A DNA stretch of 64,000 nt, taken from the NCBI RefSeq assembly GCF_000378225.1, contig NZ_KB905142.1, positions 350,719-414,718 on the forward strand. The letters run 5' to 3'. The notes beneath the pieces were generated by a model, which was not told the origin of the DNA, made no database searches, and was given only the letters and a program-made list of their open reading frames with translations. Shown here one piece after another: positions 15,812 through 24,896 of the stretch; the stretch's first letter is position 1; every line of letters begins with the position of its first letter. A program made the position numbers and the translations under genes. The DNA is from Methylophilus methylotrophus DSM 46235 = ATCC 53528. GTDB lineage: Bacteria > Pseudomonadota > Gammaproteobacteria > Burkholderiales > Methylophilaceae.

Positions 15812-17785
15812 TTATTCTGGCAATAATTTTAATAGTAACTGGTTGAATGCGGCGACATTCAATGGCTTGGTGAAGTAATGGGTAATTCCCAAGGCATTTA
15901 GCCGTTGTATCGTTTCTGGCAGGGCATCTGCACTCAATATCAGCACCGGAATGTTTTGTAAATCTTTTCGGCTTGCCTGGATATGGTTGATCAGTGTCTC
16001 ACCGGAGCCATCGGGCAGGTTAAGGTCCAGCAACAATAAATCCGGTTGCATATCGCGTAACCAGATCATGCTTTCCTGCAAGCTGGCAGCCAGGTGTAAC
16101 TTGAGATGCCTGTGTTTTCCTATGATCGCTTCAATCAGTGCCTGGTTGCTCTGATTGTCTTCCACATACAGCACATGGCGTTTTGCTACTGGCGAAGTCG
16201 GAGAGGTGCTGTGTGGTAAAGCATCAATGGCCGCCGCTTGTTTGATGGCAGGCGCCGCGGCCTTTTGCTTTGCCTCAGGCAAGCTGATCCAGAACAGGCT
16301 TTTATCCTCTGCCACTCCAATCTGGCCACCCATGGCGTCCATTAACTGTTTACTGAGCACCAGGCCCAAGCCGGTGCCTTCAGTCACTGTGCGCTCAGCG
16401 CCCAGCCGGTCAAAAGGCGTGAACAAGCGGGAACGTAAGTCTGCCGGGATGCCTGGTCCCTGGTCTTGCACATCAACACGGATGTTGCCCTGCTGGCGGT
16501 AAGCACTGAAGGCCACACTGGAATTTTCCGGACCATATTTCAAGGCGTTAGCCAGCAGGTTCAGGATGACTTGTAACAGCCGTTGCCTGTCGGCGCGAAC
16601 GGTCAATGCAGGTTCAAAGTGTGTTTCTATGGTGATGTCCCGCACCTTTTCCAAAGGTTTTAAATAGTGGTAAGCCTCTTCTAGCAAGTTATTCAGGGCG
16701 ATGACTTCCATCGACATGCTGATATCCCCACTTTCAATATGCGAAATATCCAGCACTTCATTAATCAGCTTCAGTAAGTGCTGCCCCGCGTTATGTATCA
16801 GTGTGGCACTGTCTTTTTGCCGCCCTTCCGGCAAGTCATTTTCGAGAATTTGCGCAAATCCGAGGATGGCATTGAGGGGGGTACGCAATTCGTGGCTGGT
16901 GCGAGATAAAAAATTACTTTTTGCGGCGCTGGCTTCTTCGGCTTCTACGCGCGCCTGGTGGGCTTCCTGCGCACTCTGGGTCAGCAGTTGCGAGGCATGT
17001 TCCAGTTCGCTGGTGAGTTCGCCCAGTTCATCACGGCTGATGCTGGGTAACGCCAATGGTTCCCCTTTGACCAGGTGGATGGCACTGTCACGTATGGTCC
17101 GCACCCGGGCGACAATGGTCTGGCTGAATATCCAGACGCCAATCAGTGAACCCAGCACACCGGCAATCACAGCCATCAGCGTGATGCGTAAATTACGCTT
17201 TCGTTCGTAAACCACCTCTTTTTTATCCTGCTCGACAATCGCCGATTCACGCTGGCTCATGCGTTCCAGATGAGCCCTCAGTTGATTTAAGGCATTGCCC
17301 TGCGAACTGAACTTTTCGATCAGGGCTTCGTCAGCTTTTTCTTTTCTGTGGCTGGCGAGGGCAGCCAGGTCATCCAGGTTTTTGGCGACCAGGGGGTGAA
17401 TTACCTGTAACAGTTGCTGTTGCGATTGATCATCCAGGTTATGTTCCAGAGAATCAAGCAGCTGAGGCATGCTCTGCTTCGCACTTTCATAGCCCGTCAG
17501 GAACTGGCGGTTACCCGTCAGCAGAAAGTCACGCACCCCGGTCGATGCTTCCAGTAACAGGGTTTGCAGGGTCTGGATGTCCTGCTGGATTTGTAGCGCA
17601 TTTTGCACGCGCCTTTCCAGCAAGGCCGCCTGTTGTTCACTCTCAAAAATAAGGGCCAGCGAAGCCAGCAGAACAGTCAAGGGCAGTGCATTGAGCACAA
17701 TGCCTTTGATGGTTAATGATAAGTCCTGCCACAGGTGGTCCATGCGGCTGGAGAGATTGTGGATGGCATGCAATAAGGCTTTCAT
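15812..17785 (-). CDS. Hybrid sensor histidine kinase with C-terminal receiver
   Basis: 657 residues. Two membrane segments (about 26-48 and 202-224) frame a mostly helical periplasmic sensor of about 150 residues that looks like CHASE3 (ASTGVRDFLLTGNRQFL). HAMP follows, then HisKA with SHELRTPLNAI, the ATPase domain (LLANALKYG, DQGPGIP, GTGLGLVLSKQLM) and a receiver domain with the Asp in LLLLDLNLPDG. Its ATG lies two bases after the LuxR stop and a separate receiver protein follows, so the three genes form one signalling unit adjacent to the KRPY cassette 2. The stimulus is unknown. Confidence 0.93.
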   Translation of the reverse strand: MKALLHAIHNLSSRMDHLWQDLSLTIKGIVLNALPLTVLLASLALIFESEQQAALLERRVQNALQIQQDIQTLQTLLLEASTGVRDFLLTGNRQFLTGYESAKQSMPQLLDSLEHNLDDQSQQQLLQVIHPLVAKNLDDLAALASHRKEKADEALIEKFSSQGNALNQLRAHLERMSQRESAIVEQDKKEVVYERKRNLRITLMAVIAGVLGSLIGVWIFSQTIVARVRTIRDSAIHLVKGEPLALPSISRDELGELTSELEHASQLLTQSAQEAHQARVEAEEASAAKSNFLSRTSHELRTPLNAILGFAQILENDLPEGRQKDSATLIHNAGQHLLKLINEVLDISHIESGDISMSMEVIALNNLLEEAYHYLKPLEKVRDITIETHFEPALTVRADRQRLLQVILNLLANALKYGPENSSVAFSAYRQQGNIRVDVQDQGPGIPADLRSRLFTPFDRLGAERTVTEGTGLGLVLSKQLMDAMGGQIGVAEDKSLFWISLPEAKQKAAAPAIKQAAAIDALPHSTSPTSPVAKRHVLYVEDNQSNQALIEAIIGKHRHLKLHLAASLQESMIWLRDMQPDLLLLDLNLPDGSGETLINHIQASRKDLQNIPVLILSADALPETIQRLNALGITHYFTKPLNVAAFNQLLLKLLPE

Positions 17786-17787
17786 GA

Positions 17788-18555
17788 TTATAAGCCGTCA
17801 CTTTTGAATCCAGCTTCCACAGCCTTGACTGCGGCCTGGGTGCGGTCATTCAGGTCCAGTTTGCTTAGAATTCGTTCGATATGAATCTTGACTGTGCCTG
17901 GTGAAATGCCCAGTTTCTCCGCTAATAATGCATTGCTGGCGCCAGAAGGCAGCAGGGCAAACACTTCGCGCTCGCGAGGCGTGAGTTTCTGCAAGTAGCT
18001 GTCATCAATTGCTGCTGCGGTTTGGGTCTGACCGCGCAAGGCAAAGCCCAGCAAACCGCAGATACTGTGCAACACTTGCAGGCTATTCGTGTTTAAGGGG
18101 TTGCTGGTCATGAGCCCAAGCAATCCTACCGCGTGTTGCTGGCAGGCAATCGGCAAGTGATAGCAGTGCAGTGCTGGCTCTGTATTGCCTTGTATCGTCC
18201 ACAGGCTTGGGACGAATTGGTTATGCACTTCGAAATGGATGGGTTCTTTGAGCCAGACTGCCAGCGCTCCCAGCATGGGCACGCGCGCGCCTATGGGAAA
18301 GGTTTTGCCACGCTGCGCCAGTATCTTGAGTGCACCTGCATGTTGCTGGCTGATTAAACCATGTGGCGCACCAAATTGCATGCACATCTCGTCTAACAGC
18401 CATTGCAGCAGCTCTTCAGACCATCCACTCGTAAACAGCCTTTGCCCAAATCCCTCAAACAACCTTTCATGAGCGATTTGCACTTGTGTTTGTTTCAACG
18501 CGTTGCGTAAAGCAAACGCGCTTTCTGTGGGTGGGGATGGAGTGTCATTTGGCAT
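17788..18555 (-). CDS. LuxR-type transcriptional regulator with GAF-like N-terminal domain
   Basis: 255 residues when begun at ATG 18555 (MPNDTPSPP). The frame stays open to a TTG at 18645, but those 30 codons coincide with the conserved non-coding promoter shared with 8027-8108, so the shorter start is preferred. No ribosome site precedes it, and a -10-like TATACT lies nine bases upstream, so the mRNA may be leaderless. Residues about 20-175 resemble a GAF-type sensory domain; the C terminus is a LuxR helix-turn-helix (LTPREREVFALL, NALLAEKLGISPGTVKIHIERIL). There is no receiver domain. Candidate activator of the KRPY cassettes. Confidence 0.85.
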   Translation of the reverse strand: MPNDTPSPPTESAFALRNALKQTQVQIAHERLFEGFGQRLFTSGWSEELLQWLLDEMCMQFGAPHGLISQQHAGALKILAQRGKTFPIGARVPMLGALAVWLKEPIHFEVHNQFVPSLWTIQGNTEPALHCYHLPIACQQHAVGLLGLMTSNPLNTNSLQVLHSICGLLGFALRGQTQTAAAIDDSYLQKLTPREREVFALLPSGASNALLAEKLGISPGTVKIHIERILSKLDLNDRTQAAVKAVEAGFKSDGL

Positions 18556-18636
18556 ATGCCGTTTAGTATATATCGAACTACCTATATCGGGAGATTTTTT
18601 GTTGTCAGAACCCGGGCAAAATGCAAACCATCGTGA
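18555..18636 (+). promoter_or_regulatory. Conserved KRPY-cassette promoter, copy 2, divergent from luxR
   Basis: 34-bp box at 18555-18588 (TATGCCGTTTAG to CTACCTATATC), -10-like CAAAAT at 18617-18622 and the block CAAACCATCGTGA at 18624-18636. All three parts align with copy 1 at 8108-8027. The box abuts the LuxR start codon and overlaps that gene's TATACT, so one protein bound here could activate the peptide genes and repress luxR (inference). Confidence 0.75.
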
Positions 18637-18695
18637 ATGCATCAAGATTCACTGAAGCGAGTAAATAGATTGATTAACCATGAAGGAGAAAGAAT

Positions 18696-18953
18696 ATGCG
18701 TAAAGTATCTGTAGTTATCACAATGATCTTGGGGTTTGCATGGGTATTGCCAGCACAAGCGGCTGAAACCAATACCGGTGACAGTGTTCACAACATACAT
18801 CATGTACATTTTCTGGGCAAACGCCCGTATCAACAGCCTGTGGTAGCTAAAACCGATGCTGAGCAGGCTTGGGTGGGTGCCACGCTGAGAGTGGACAATA
18901 ATAACCACCAGCAAACCTTGAAAATGCACTCCCTTGGCAAGCGGGCTTACTAG
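18696..18953 (+). CDS. Small secreted KRPY-family protein, A type (cassette 2)
   Basis: 85 residues with ribosome site AAGGAG upstream. The signal peptide ends near PAQAAE. The mature region is histidine-rich before the first motif (HNIHHVHFLGKRPY), then QAWVGATLRVDNN, and ends LGKRAY at the very C terminus. Close paralog of the protein at 7704-7970. It begins the second two-gene cassette, divergent from the LuxR regulator. Function unknown; histidines and the exposed basic-aromatic ends suggest metal or surface binding, but nothing in the sequence proves it. Confidence 0.86.
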   Translation: MRKVSVVITMILGFAWVLPAQAAETNTGDSVHNIHHVHFLGKRPYQQPVVAKTDAEQAWVGATLRVDNNNHQQTLKMHSLGKRAY

Positions 18954-19034
18954 TCAGTGTTGCGTAAGGTTCATGCGACATAATCAGTTTACATCTGGAA
19001 AGATGTATACACATAAATGATGAAGGAGCGAAAA

Positions 19035-19322
19035 ATGAGTAAATTATTATTGGTACTCTTGATGACATTTGGTTTAATGGCTTCAGCCCAAGCAGAAGAA
19101 TCGCTAGACCAAGAGCCATCAATTAACCAGATGCAACACAACCATTCGTTAGGCAAGCGTCCTTATTCCAAAATCCCGACTGCCAAGCAAAGTCAGGATG
19201 AAAAATGGGTGGGGGCGGGGATTGTCACCGATAGCCCGGACAAAGGCTACGACAAGCACCAGCAAATGCGCTTAAACTTTATTGGTAAGCGTCCTTACAT
19301 TGCCCCTACGAATAACGATTAG
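19035..19322 (+). CDS. Small secreted KRPY-family protein, B type (cassette 2)
   Basis: 95 residues from ATG 19035, which has AAGGAG seven bases upstream; an ATG at 19017 lacks one. The signal peptide ends at ASAQAEE. The mature part has HNHSLGKRPYSK, then EKWVGAGIVTD, and near the end NFIGKRPYIAP. Paralog of the protein at 7336-7632. It follows the A-type gene by 81 bases and precedes a strong terminator, the same organisation as cassette 1. Unknown function. Confidence 0.86.
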   Translation: MSKLLLVLLMTFGLMASAQAEESLDQEPSINQMQHNHSLGKRPYSKIPTAKQSQDEKWVGAGIVTDSPDKGYDKHQQMRLNFIGKRPYIAPTNND

Positions 19323-19342
19323 AATATGTATGATAGACCTCA

Positions 19343-19366
19343 GCCCCGCACGATTGCGGGGTTTTG
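19343..19366 (+). terminator. Rho-independent terminator of KRPY cassette 2
   Basis: Stem CCCCGCA / TGCGGGG (19344-19350, 19355-19361) with loop CGAT, followed by TTTTG, 21 bases after the stop at 19322. Confidence 0.85.
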
Positions 19367-19414
19367 TGTATTATTAAAATAAAAATTAACTTAAGTTTGT
19401 GAAGGATACACATC

Positions 19415-21001
19415 ATGTCAACCTCCGTCCCAGCGTCCGGACCGCTAGACTTGTTCAAGCACATTAATAGAGACTTGCCAGCCTCTATTGTTGTATTTTT
19501 TGTGGCACTGCCACTTTGTTTGGGAATTGCGCTGGCTTCGGGCGCACCGCTGTTTTCCGGCGTGATTTCCGGCATTATCGGTGGTGTTGTCGTTGGGCTG
19601 GCCAGTGGCTCGCAGTTGGGTGTAAGTGGCCCAGCGGCTGGTCTGGCTGTCATTGTGCTAGCAGCAATCAGCAACCTGGGTTCTTACGAAACTTTTCTGG
19701 CAGCCGTTGTCCTGGCAGGCGTTTTCCAGTTTCTGCTGGGGCAGTTCAAGGCTGGTTTTATTGCCTATTTTGTGCCTTCTTCCGTGATTAAAGGCATGCT
19801 GACGGGTATCGGTCTGCTGATTATACTGAAACAGATTCCCCACGCTTTTGGCTACGATGCCGACTTTGAAGGGGATGAGGCATTTGAGCAGGCGGGCGGC
19901 CACAATACCTTTAGCGATATTCTGCAAGCGTGGGACTTGTTAACCCCTGGTGCTATCTTGATTGCTGCGGTGTCTTTTGCGATCCTGATTTTATGGGACA
20001 CGGTATTAACCAAAAAACATCGCGTATTCCAGCTGTTGCAAGGCCCGATTGTCGTTGTATTGGTCGGCATTGCCTTGAACTGGGCGTTTATGAATCAATG
20101 GCTGGGTTACACATTGAGTCCAGACCAGATTGTGAGTTTGCCGGTGGCGAAAAGCCTGGGTGATTTTGCCAGCTTCTTTACCCATCCGGATTTCAGCCAG
20201 GTGGCGCAGCCACTCGTGATCAAGACGGCACTGGTCATGGCCATTGTTGCCAGTCTGGAAACCCTGTTATGTGTGGAAGCGACCGATAAACTGGATCCTT
20301 TAAAGCGCGTCACGCCCACCAACCGCGAACTCAAGGCGCAAGGCCTGGGTAATATGGTTTCCGGCCTGATCGGAGGCTTACCGATCACACAGGTAATTGT
20401 GCGTAGCAGCGCCAACATCACTTTTGGTGCGCAAAGCAAACTCTCAGCGGTGTTGCACGGTTTCTGGCTCTTGCTCAGTGCTGTCACCATTGCCAGCTTC
20501 CTTAATATGATCCCATTAGCCAGCCTGGCCACTATTTTGATTATGGTGGGTTACAAATTGGCAAAACCCAGCCTGTTTAAGCAAATGTATGCATTGGGCT
20601 GGGAGCAGTTCATACCATTTATCGTGACGATAGTCGCTATTGTGTTTACTGACTTGCTCACCGGTATTGGCCTGGGCCTGGTGGTGGCTGTTTTCTTCAC
20701 CTTGCACCACAGCTACCGTAACTCGCATTACATCAAGCAGACACGTTCAAGCGTTGAGGGCAGGGAAGTGTTCCACCTGGTGCTTGCGGAAGAAGTTTCC
20801 TTCTTTAACAAGGCCAGCATCCTGGAGGTGCTGGAAAGCATTCCGGCCAACAGCAAGGTCGTGATTGATTGTACTAACAGCAAATCAATTGCCTATGATG
20901 TCGTCGAGTTTATCCATGATTATCAGCAACATGCCATATTGAAAAATATTGAGGTGGAAACCATACAATACAATCCGCCCAAACATCTACTGGGGCATTA
21001 G
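19415..21001 (+). CDS. SulP-family anion transporter, probably bicarbonate
   Basis: 528 residues, some 10-12 membrane segments. It starts with the SulP signature region (DLPASIVVFFVALPLCLGIALASGAP-type) and has GGLPITQVIVRSSAN. The C-terminal 110 residues (VFHLVLAEEVSFFNKASIL, VVIDCTNSK) form a short STAS-like cytoplasmic domain. SulP proteins move sulfate, bicarbonate or dicarboxylates. The carbonic anhydrase encoded 46 bases downstream, and the separate sulfate ABC importer at 2311-7058, favour bicarbonate as substrate (inference). Its promoter lies after the KRPY terminator. Confidence 0.9.
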   Translation: MSTSVPASGPLDLFKHINRDLPASIVVFFVALPLCLGIALASGAPLFSGVISGIIGGVVVGLASGSQLGVSGPAAGLAVIVLAAISNLGSYETFLAAVVLAGVFQFLLGQFKAGFIAYFVPSSVIKGMLTGIGLLIILKQIPHAFGYDADFEGDEAFEQAGGHNTFSDILQAWDLLTPGAILIAAVSFAILILWDTVLTKKHRVFQLLQGPIVVVLVGIALNWAFMNQWLGYTLSPDQIVSLPVAKSLGDFASFFTHPDFSQVAQPLVIKTALVMAIVASLETLLCVEATDKLDPLKRVTPTNRELKAQGLGNMVSGLIGGLPITQVIVRSSANITFGAQSKLSAVLHGFWLLLSAVTIASFLNMIPLASLATILIMVGYKLAKPSLFKQMYALGWEQFIPFIVTIVAIVFTDLLTGIGLGLVVAVFFTLHHSYRNSHYIKQTRSSVEGREVFHLVLAEEVSFFNKASILEVLESIPANSKVVIDCTNSKSIAYDVVEFIHDYQQHAILKNIEVETIQYNPPKHLLGH

Positions 21002-21047
21002 CCTCATAACAAGCGTCACCATAATTATTTGATAGAGGATACGTAAT

Positions 21048-21692
21048 ATGTACAAACACCCGTTACTGGACCGCGACAAAATGACCGCGCGTGAAGCACT
21101 GGATATTTTGATCGAAGGCAACCGCCGTTTTACGAGTGACCGTGAGGAGGATAAAGACTTTCAGACGCTGATCCAGATTACCAAGGACAAACAACACCCA
21201 TTTGCCTCTTTCTTGAGTTGCAGTGACTCACGTGCCCCTGTAGAACTATTGTTTGACCAGGCACTTGGCGATATTTTCAGTGTCCGCCTGGCAGGAAATA
21301 TCGCTTCAGATAAAGCGATGGGCAGCCTGGAGTTTGCCAGCAAATATCTCGGTAGCAAGCTGATTGTGGTCATGGGCCATACATCTTGCGGCGCTGTCAA
21401 AGCCGCCTGTGATGATTTCAAGGATGGTCATATTGGTGAGATTATCAACCTGATCAAACCCTCTATCCGTCATGAGAAAACAGTCTCTGACCCGGCGCAG
21501 CGCAACTCCAAGAATGGCGATTTCGTGGAAAAGATTTGTGCGCTGAATGTGAAATATCAAATCGATACCATCATCCGTTGCAGTGACATTGTCGACGATA
21601 TGTTGCAAAGCAAGCAGATCGGTATTGTCGGCGCGATTTACGATATCTCAAATGGTAAAGTGAAATTCCTTGAAGAGACATTTGTCGGCTAA
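21048..21692 (+). CDS. Beta-class carbonic anhydrase
   Basis: 214 residues, typical length. Zinc ligands are visible: Cys and Asp in SCSDSRAP, then His and Cys in GHTSCGAVKAA. It interconverts CO2 and bicarbonate in the cytoplasm. It forms an apparent operon with the SulP transporter, a pairing also seen in other bacteria, suggesting bicarbonate supply for carboxylation reactions. A strong terminator follows. Confidence 0.95.
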   Translation: MYKHPLLDRDKMTAREALDILIEGNRRFTSDREEDKDFQTLIQITKDKQHPFASFLSCSDSRAPVELLFDQALGDIFSVRLAGNIASDKAMGSLEFASKYLGSKLIVVMGHTSCGAVKAACDDFKDGHIGEIINLIKPSIRHEKTVSDPAQRNSKNGDFVEKICALNVKYQIDTIIRCSDIVDDMLQSKQIGIVGAIYDISNGKVKFLEETFVG

Positions 21693-21710
21693 TTGCCAGA
21701 TCGTCGCCGT

Positions 21711-21741
21711 AAAAAAGCCGATGCTTGCATCGGCTTTTTTT
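21711..21741. terminator. Bidirectional terminator between carbonic anhydrase and fdx
   Basis: AAAAAAGCCGATGC-TT-GCATCGGCTTTTTT is a perfect 14-bp stem, giving a T run in both directions. It serves the carbonic anhydrase gene and the end of the minus-strand isc operon. Confidence 0.92.
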
Positions 21742-21769
21742 AGACATTAACAGTCCCTAAATGTATTGA

Positions 21770-22111
21770 TTAATGATGGCCTTCTTTGGCCAAATTGATA
21801 CTGTATTTAGGAATCTCGACGGTGACATCGGCTTCTTGCAAAATGGCCTGGCAAGATAAACGGGACTGCGATTGCAGTCCCCAGGCACGGTCCAGCATGT
21901 CTTCTTCGTCTTCTTCTATCTCATTCAGGCTCTTGAAACCTTCGCGCACAATCACATGGCAGGTGGTGCAAGCGCAGACGCCGCCACAGGCATTATCAAT
22001 ATCAATGTCATGCTTGAGCAAGGCATCGCAGATGGATGTGCCTTGATCTGCTTCAATGACAGCGCCTTCCGGGCAGATCTCAGCGTGAGGTAATACGGTT
22101 ATTTTTGGCAT
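21770..22111 (-). CDS. fdx: 2Fe-2S ferredoxin of the Isc system
   Basis: 113 residues from ATG 22111 (MPKITVLPHAE); upstream in-frame codons lie inside hscA. Adrenodoxin-type ferredoxin with the cluster-binding cysteines in ACGGVCACTTCH and a fourth in LSCQAI. It supplies electrons for Fe-S cluster assembly on IscU. Last gene of the isc operon; its start lies two bases past the hscA stop. No iscX follows. Confidence 0.94.
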   Translation of the reverse strand: MPKITVLPHAEICPEGAVIEADQGTSICDALLKHDIDIDNACGGVCACTTCHVIVREGFKSLNEIEEDEEDMLDRAWGLQSQSRLSCQAILQEADVTVEIPKYSINLAKEGHH

Positions 22112-22112
22112 A

Positions 22113-24002
22113 TCATAGTTCCAGTGAATCCAGGTTTTTACCGGCCAGGGCTTTTTGTACCGAGGCATCCATGCGCTTGGCAGCAAATGCCTCGGTGGCA
22201 TGGTTCAGTGCTTCAGTAGCCTGTTTAACGGCCTGGCTATCGTCGCCCTGGCACAAGGCCAATAAGGTGTCTATATGGGCGTTTATCTGCTGACGTTCGT
22301 CAGCAGATAGTAACGTCTCTCCATCTTCTGCCAGTGCTGCTTGAATCGCCTCGACCAGGCGTTGAGCATCCACAACAGCTTCACGCAGCATGCGTGCTTG
22401 TTTGTCACTCTCAGCAGCACCAAACGAATCTTTCAGCATACCGCTAATCTGGTCTTCACTGAGGCCATAAGAGGGCTTGACCGTGATGTTGGCCTCTATG
22501 CCGCTGGTTTGTTCGCGTGCACTGACTGATAGCAGCCCATCAGCATCTACCTGGAAAGTGACGCGGATACGCGCTGCGCCGGCTGCCATTGGGGGAATGC
22601 CACGCAGTTCAAAGCGTGCCAGCGAGCGGCAGTCACTGACCAGTTCACGCTCGCCTTGCACAACATGAATGGCCATGGCGGTCTGGCCATCCTTGTAAGT
22701 GGTGAAGTCCTGTGCACGTGCAATCGGCAGTGTAGAGTTGCGCGGAATAACTTTTTCAACCAGTCCGCCCATGGTTTCCAGCCCCAGTGAGAGCGGGGTC
22801 ACGTCCAGTAACAGTAATTCTTCGTCACTGCGGTTTCCTGCCAGCACATTGGCCTGGATAGCGGCACCGAGTGCCACGACTTTATCCGGGTCAAGGTTGG
22901 TCAGCGGTTCCTGCTCGAAAAAAGCCTGTACCGCATGGCGGATATGCGGCATACGGGTGGCGCCACCGACCAGTACCACGCCTTTGATTTCTGCAATGTT
23001 CAGGCCTGCATCACGCATGGCTTTGCGGGTAGGGCTGAGCGTCTTGATGACCAGGTGTTCAGTCAGTGCGACAAACTGGCTGTCAGTCAAGGTTTCATCA
23101 ACCAGTGCACCATTACTCAGTTTGCAGACAATATTGGCTTCGTGGTTATCTGTCAGCCATTCTTTGGCCTGGCGTGACTTAGTCAGCAACAGGCGTGTAT
23201 CTTCTTCGGTGAGCGGTTTGAAGTCTTTGGTCTTGCTGCGTACCTGGTCCAGTACCCAGCAATAAATGCGATGATCGAAGTCATCTCCCCCCAGGGCTGA
23301 GTCGCCATTGGTGGCCAGTACCTCAAATACGCCTTTGCTCAAGCGTAAGATAGAAATATCAAAGGTGCCACCACCCAGGTCATAAATGACATAGACACCT
23401 TCGGCGGCATTATCCAGACCATAGGCGACTGCCGCTGCCGTCGGCTCATTGAGCAGGCGCAATACATGCAACCCTGCGAGGCGTGCAGCATCTTTGGTGG
23501 CCTGGCGCTGGGCATCGTCAAAATAGGCGGGGACGGTAATGACGGCCCCCGTGAGTTCACCGCCTAAAGCTTTTTCGGCACGGGCTTTGAGTGTTTTGAG
23601 GATTTCGGCAGAAATCTCCACCGGGCTTTTCAACCCTGCGCGGGTTTTGAGTTCCAGCATGCCTTGTGAGCTGTCATTTTCAACAAAGTGGTAGGGGATA
23701 TGCGCTCTATCGGTGATGTCATGCAATGCACGCCCCATAAAGCGTTTGACCGACACGATGGTATTCACCGGGTCCTGGCTTTGTGCAGCCTGCGCCTCGT
23801 GACCGACAATTACGGCGTCATTGAGGTAACGCACAACAGAAGGTAGCAATGCATGACCATGTTCGTCATGCAACACTGTACTCATGCCGCTACGCACAGT
23901 GGCGACCAGGGAGTTGGTCGTACCCAGGTCTATGCCAATGGCCAGCTTATGCTGATGGGGTGCTGGGGATTGTCCGGGTTCAGAAATCTGTAATAAGGCC
24001 AT
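22113..24002 (-). CDS. hscA: Fe-S assembly chaperone HscA (Hsp70 type)
   Basis: 629 residues. Hsp70 ATPase domain with [28 protein letters not shown] and [10 protein letters not shown], then the substrate-binding domain ([15 protein letters not shown]). It binds the LPPVK motif of IscU with help from HscB to release the assembled cluster. Between hscB (four bases upstream) and fdx, the standard isc order. Confidence 0.96.
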   Translation of the reverse strand: MALLQISEPGQSPAPHQHKLAIGIDLGTTNSLVATVRSGMSTVLHDEHGHALLPSVVRYLNDAVIVGHEAQAAQSQDPVNTIVSVKRFMGRALHDITDRAHIPYHFVENDSSQGMLELKTRAGLKSPVEISAEILKTLKARAEKALGGELTGAVITVPAYFDDAQRQATKDAARLAGLHVLRLLNEPTAAAVAYGLDNAAEGVYVIYDLGGGTFDISILRLSKGVFEVLATNGDSALGGDDFDHRIYCWVLDQVRSKTKDFKPLTEEDTRLLLTKSRQAKEWLTDNHEANIVCKLSNGALVDETLTDSQFVALTEHLVIKTLSPTRKAMRDAGLNIAEIKGVVLVGGATRMPHIRHAVQAFFEQEPLTNLDPDKVVALGAAIQANVLAGNRSDEELLLLDVTPLSLGLETMGGLVEKVIPRNSTLPIARAQDFTTYKDGQTAMAIHVVQGERELVSDCRSLARFELRGIPPMAAGAARIRVTFQVDADGLLSVSAREQTSGIEANITVKPSYGLSEDQISGMLKDSFGAAESDKQARMLREAVVDAQRLVEAIQAALAEDGETLLSADERQQINAHIDTLLALCQGDDSQAVKQATEALNHATEAFAAKRMDASVQKALAGKNLDSLEL

Positions 24003-24006
24003 GAAA

Positions 24007-24519
24007 CTAATCTTCCAACTGAGCGATCAGTTGATTCACATCTTCACTCACTTTATCAATAAAACGCAATTTGCGTACGGTGAGTGCAGCTAGGGTGGGC
24101 GCTGTCTCGATCTCTGTTGCGACTTGCTGCTGCAAAGTTGTGGCTTGCGCGCGCATATCCTTCAATAAGGTATCCAGTGCAGCGATATCCTTGCTGTACT
24201 TGGCATCGTCAATGGCCTCGCGCCACTCCATTTGTGCCATTAAAAAATCAGCGGGCATGGCAGTGTTGTTTTCTTCATCTGTAGTGATACCCTGGAGTTG
24301 CAACAGGTAGCGTGCACGGGCGGTGGGGTGTTTAAGCGTTTGGTAAGCTTCATTTGCCAGCGTCGCCATCTGCATTGAGTGCATGCGTTCGGCAGGTGAG
24401 GCACTCACAAATTTATCGGGATGCACTTCGGCTTGTAATTTACGGTACTGGCTATCCAGTTGAGTTAGATCTAACTCAAATTGCTGTGGCAGTTGAAACA
24501 GTGCGAAGTAGTTTTGCAT
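24007..24519 (-). CDS. hscB: Fe-S assembly co-chaperone HscB
   Basis: 171 residues from ATG 24519 ([11 protein letters not shown]), matching the family start; an upstream ATG at 24552 is possible and would overlap nothing, but its ribosome site is poor. The J-domain holds HPDKF, the HPD tripeptide that stimulates HscA. The C-terminal part is a helical bundle that grips IscU. Lies between iscA and hscA. Confidence 0.93.
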   Translation of the reverse strand: MQNYFALFQLPQQFELDLTQLDSQYRKLQAEVHPDKFVSASPAERMHSMQMATLANEAYQTLKHPTARARYLLQLQGITTDEENNTAMPADFLMAQMEWREAIDDAKYSKDIAALDTLLKDMRAQATTLQQQVATEIETAPTLAALTVRKLRFIDKVSEDVNQLIAQLED

Positions 24520-24571
24520 ATACTCAAGAAAACCGGCATGGAGGAGGGGCATTGCAGTGCCCTGGTCAGGC

Positions 24572-24895
24572 TTAAACGGTAAAGGATTCCCCGCAACCAC
24601 ACTCGTCCTTCACGTTCGGGTTGTTGAACTTGAAGCCTTCGTTCAACCCTTCCTTGGTGAAGTCCAGCTCCGTGCCATCGATATACACTAGGCTTTTTGG
24701 GTCCACAATGACTTTGATACCGTGACTTTCAAAGATGACGTCTTCCGGTAGTAACTCATCCACAAATTCCAGCGTATAGGCCATGCCTGAACAGCCAGTG
24801 GTTTTGACGCCCAGGCGCAAACCGACACCCTTGCCACGGTTGGCTAGGAATTTCTCGACACGGCTGGCTGCTGTTTCAGTCAGGGTAATCGCCAT
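24572..24895 (-). CDS. iscA: Iron-sulfur cluster assembly protein IscA
   Basis: 107 residues, HesB/IscA family, with the three conserved cysteines in TTGCSGMAY and in the C-terminal ECGCGESF. A-type carrier that takes or donates Fe-S clusters. One base separates it from the iscU stop, so it is co-transcribed. Confidence 0.96.
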   Translation of the reverse strand: MAITLTETAASRVEKFLANRGKGVGLRLGVKTTGCSGMAYTLEFVDELLPEDVIFESHGIKVIVDPKSLVYIDGTELDFTKEGLNEGFKFNNPNVKDECGCGESFTV

Positions 24896-24896
24896 A

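Noticed and set aside
18556..18645. N-terminal extension of the LuxR regulator
   Set aside because: The bases are shared with the non-coding promoter of cassette 1, so conservation there reflects regulatory DNA, not protein.
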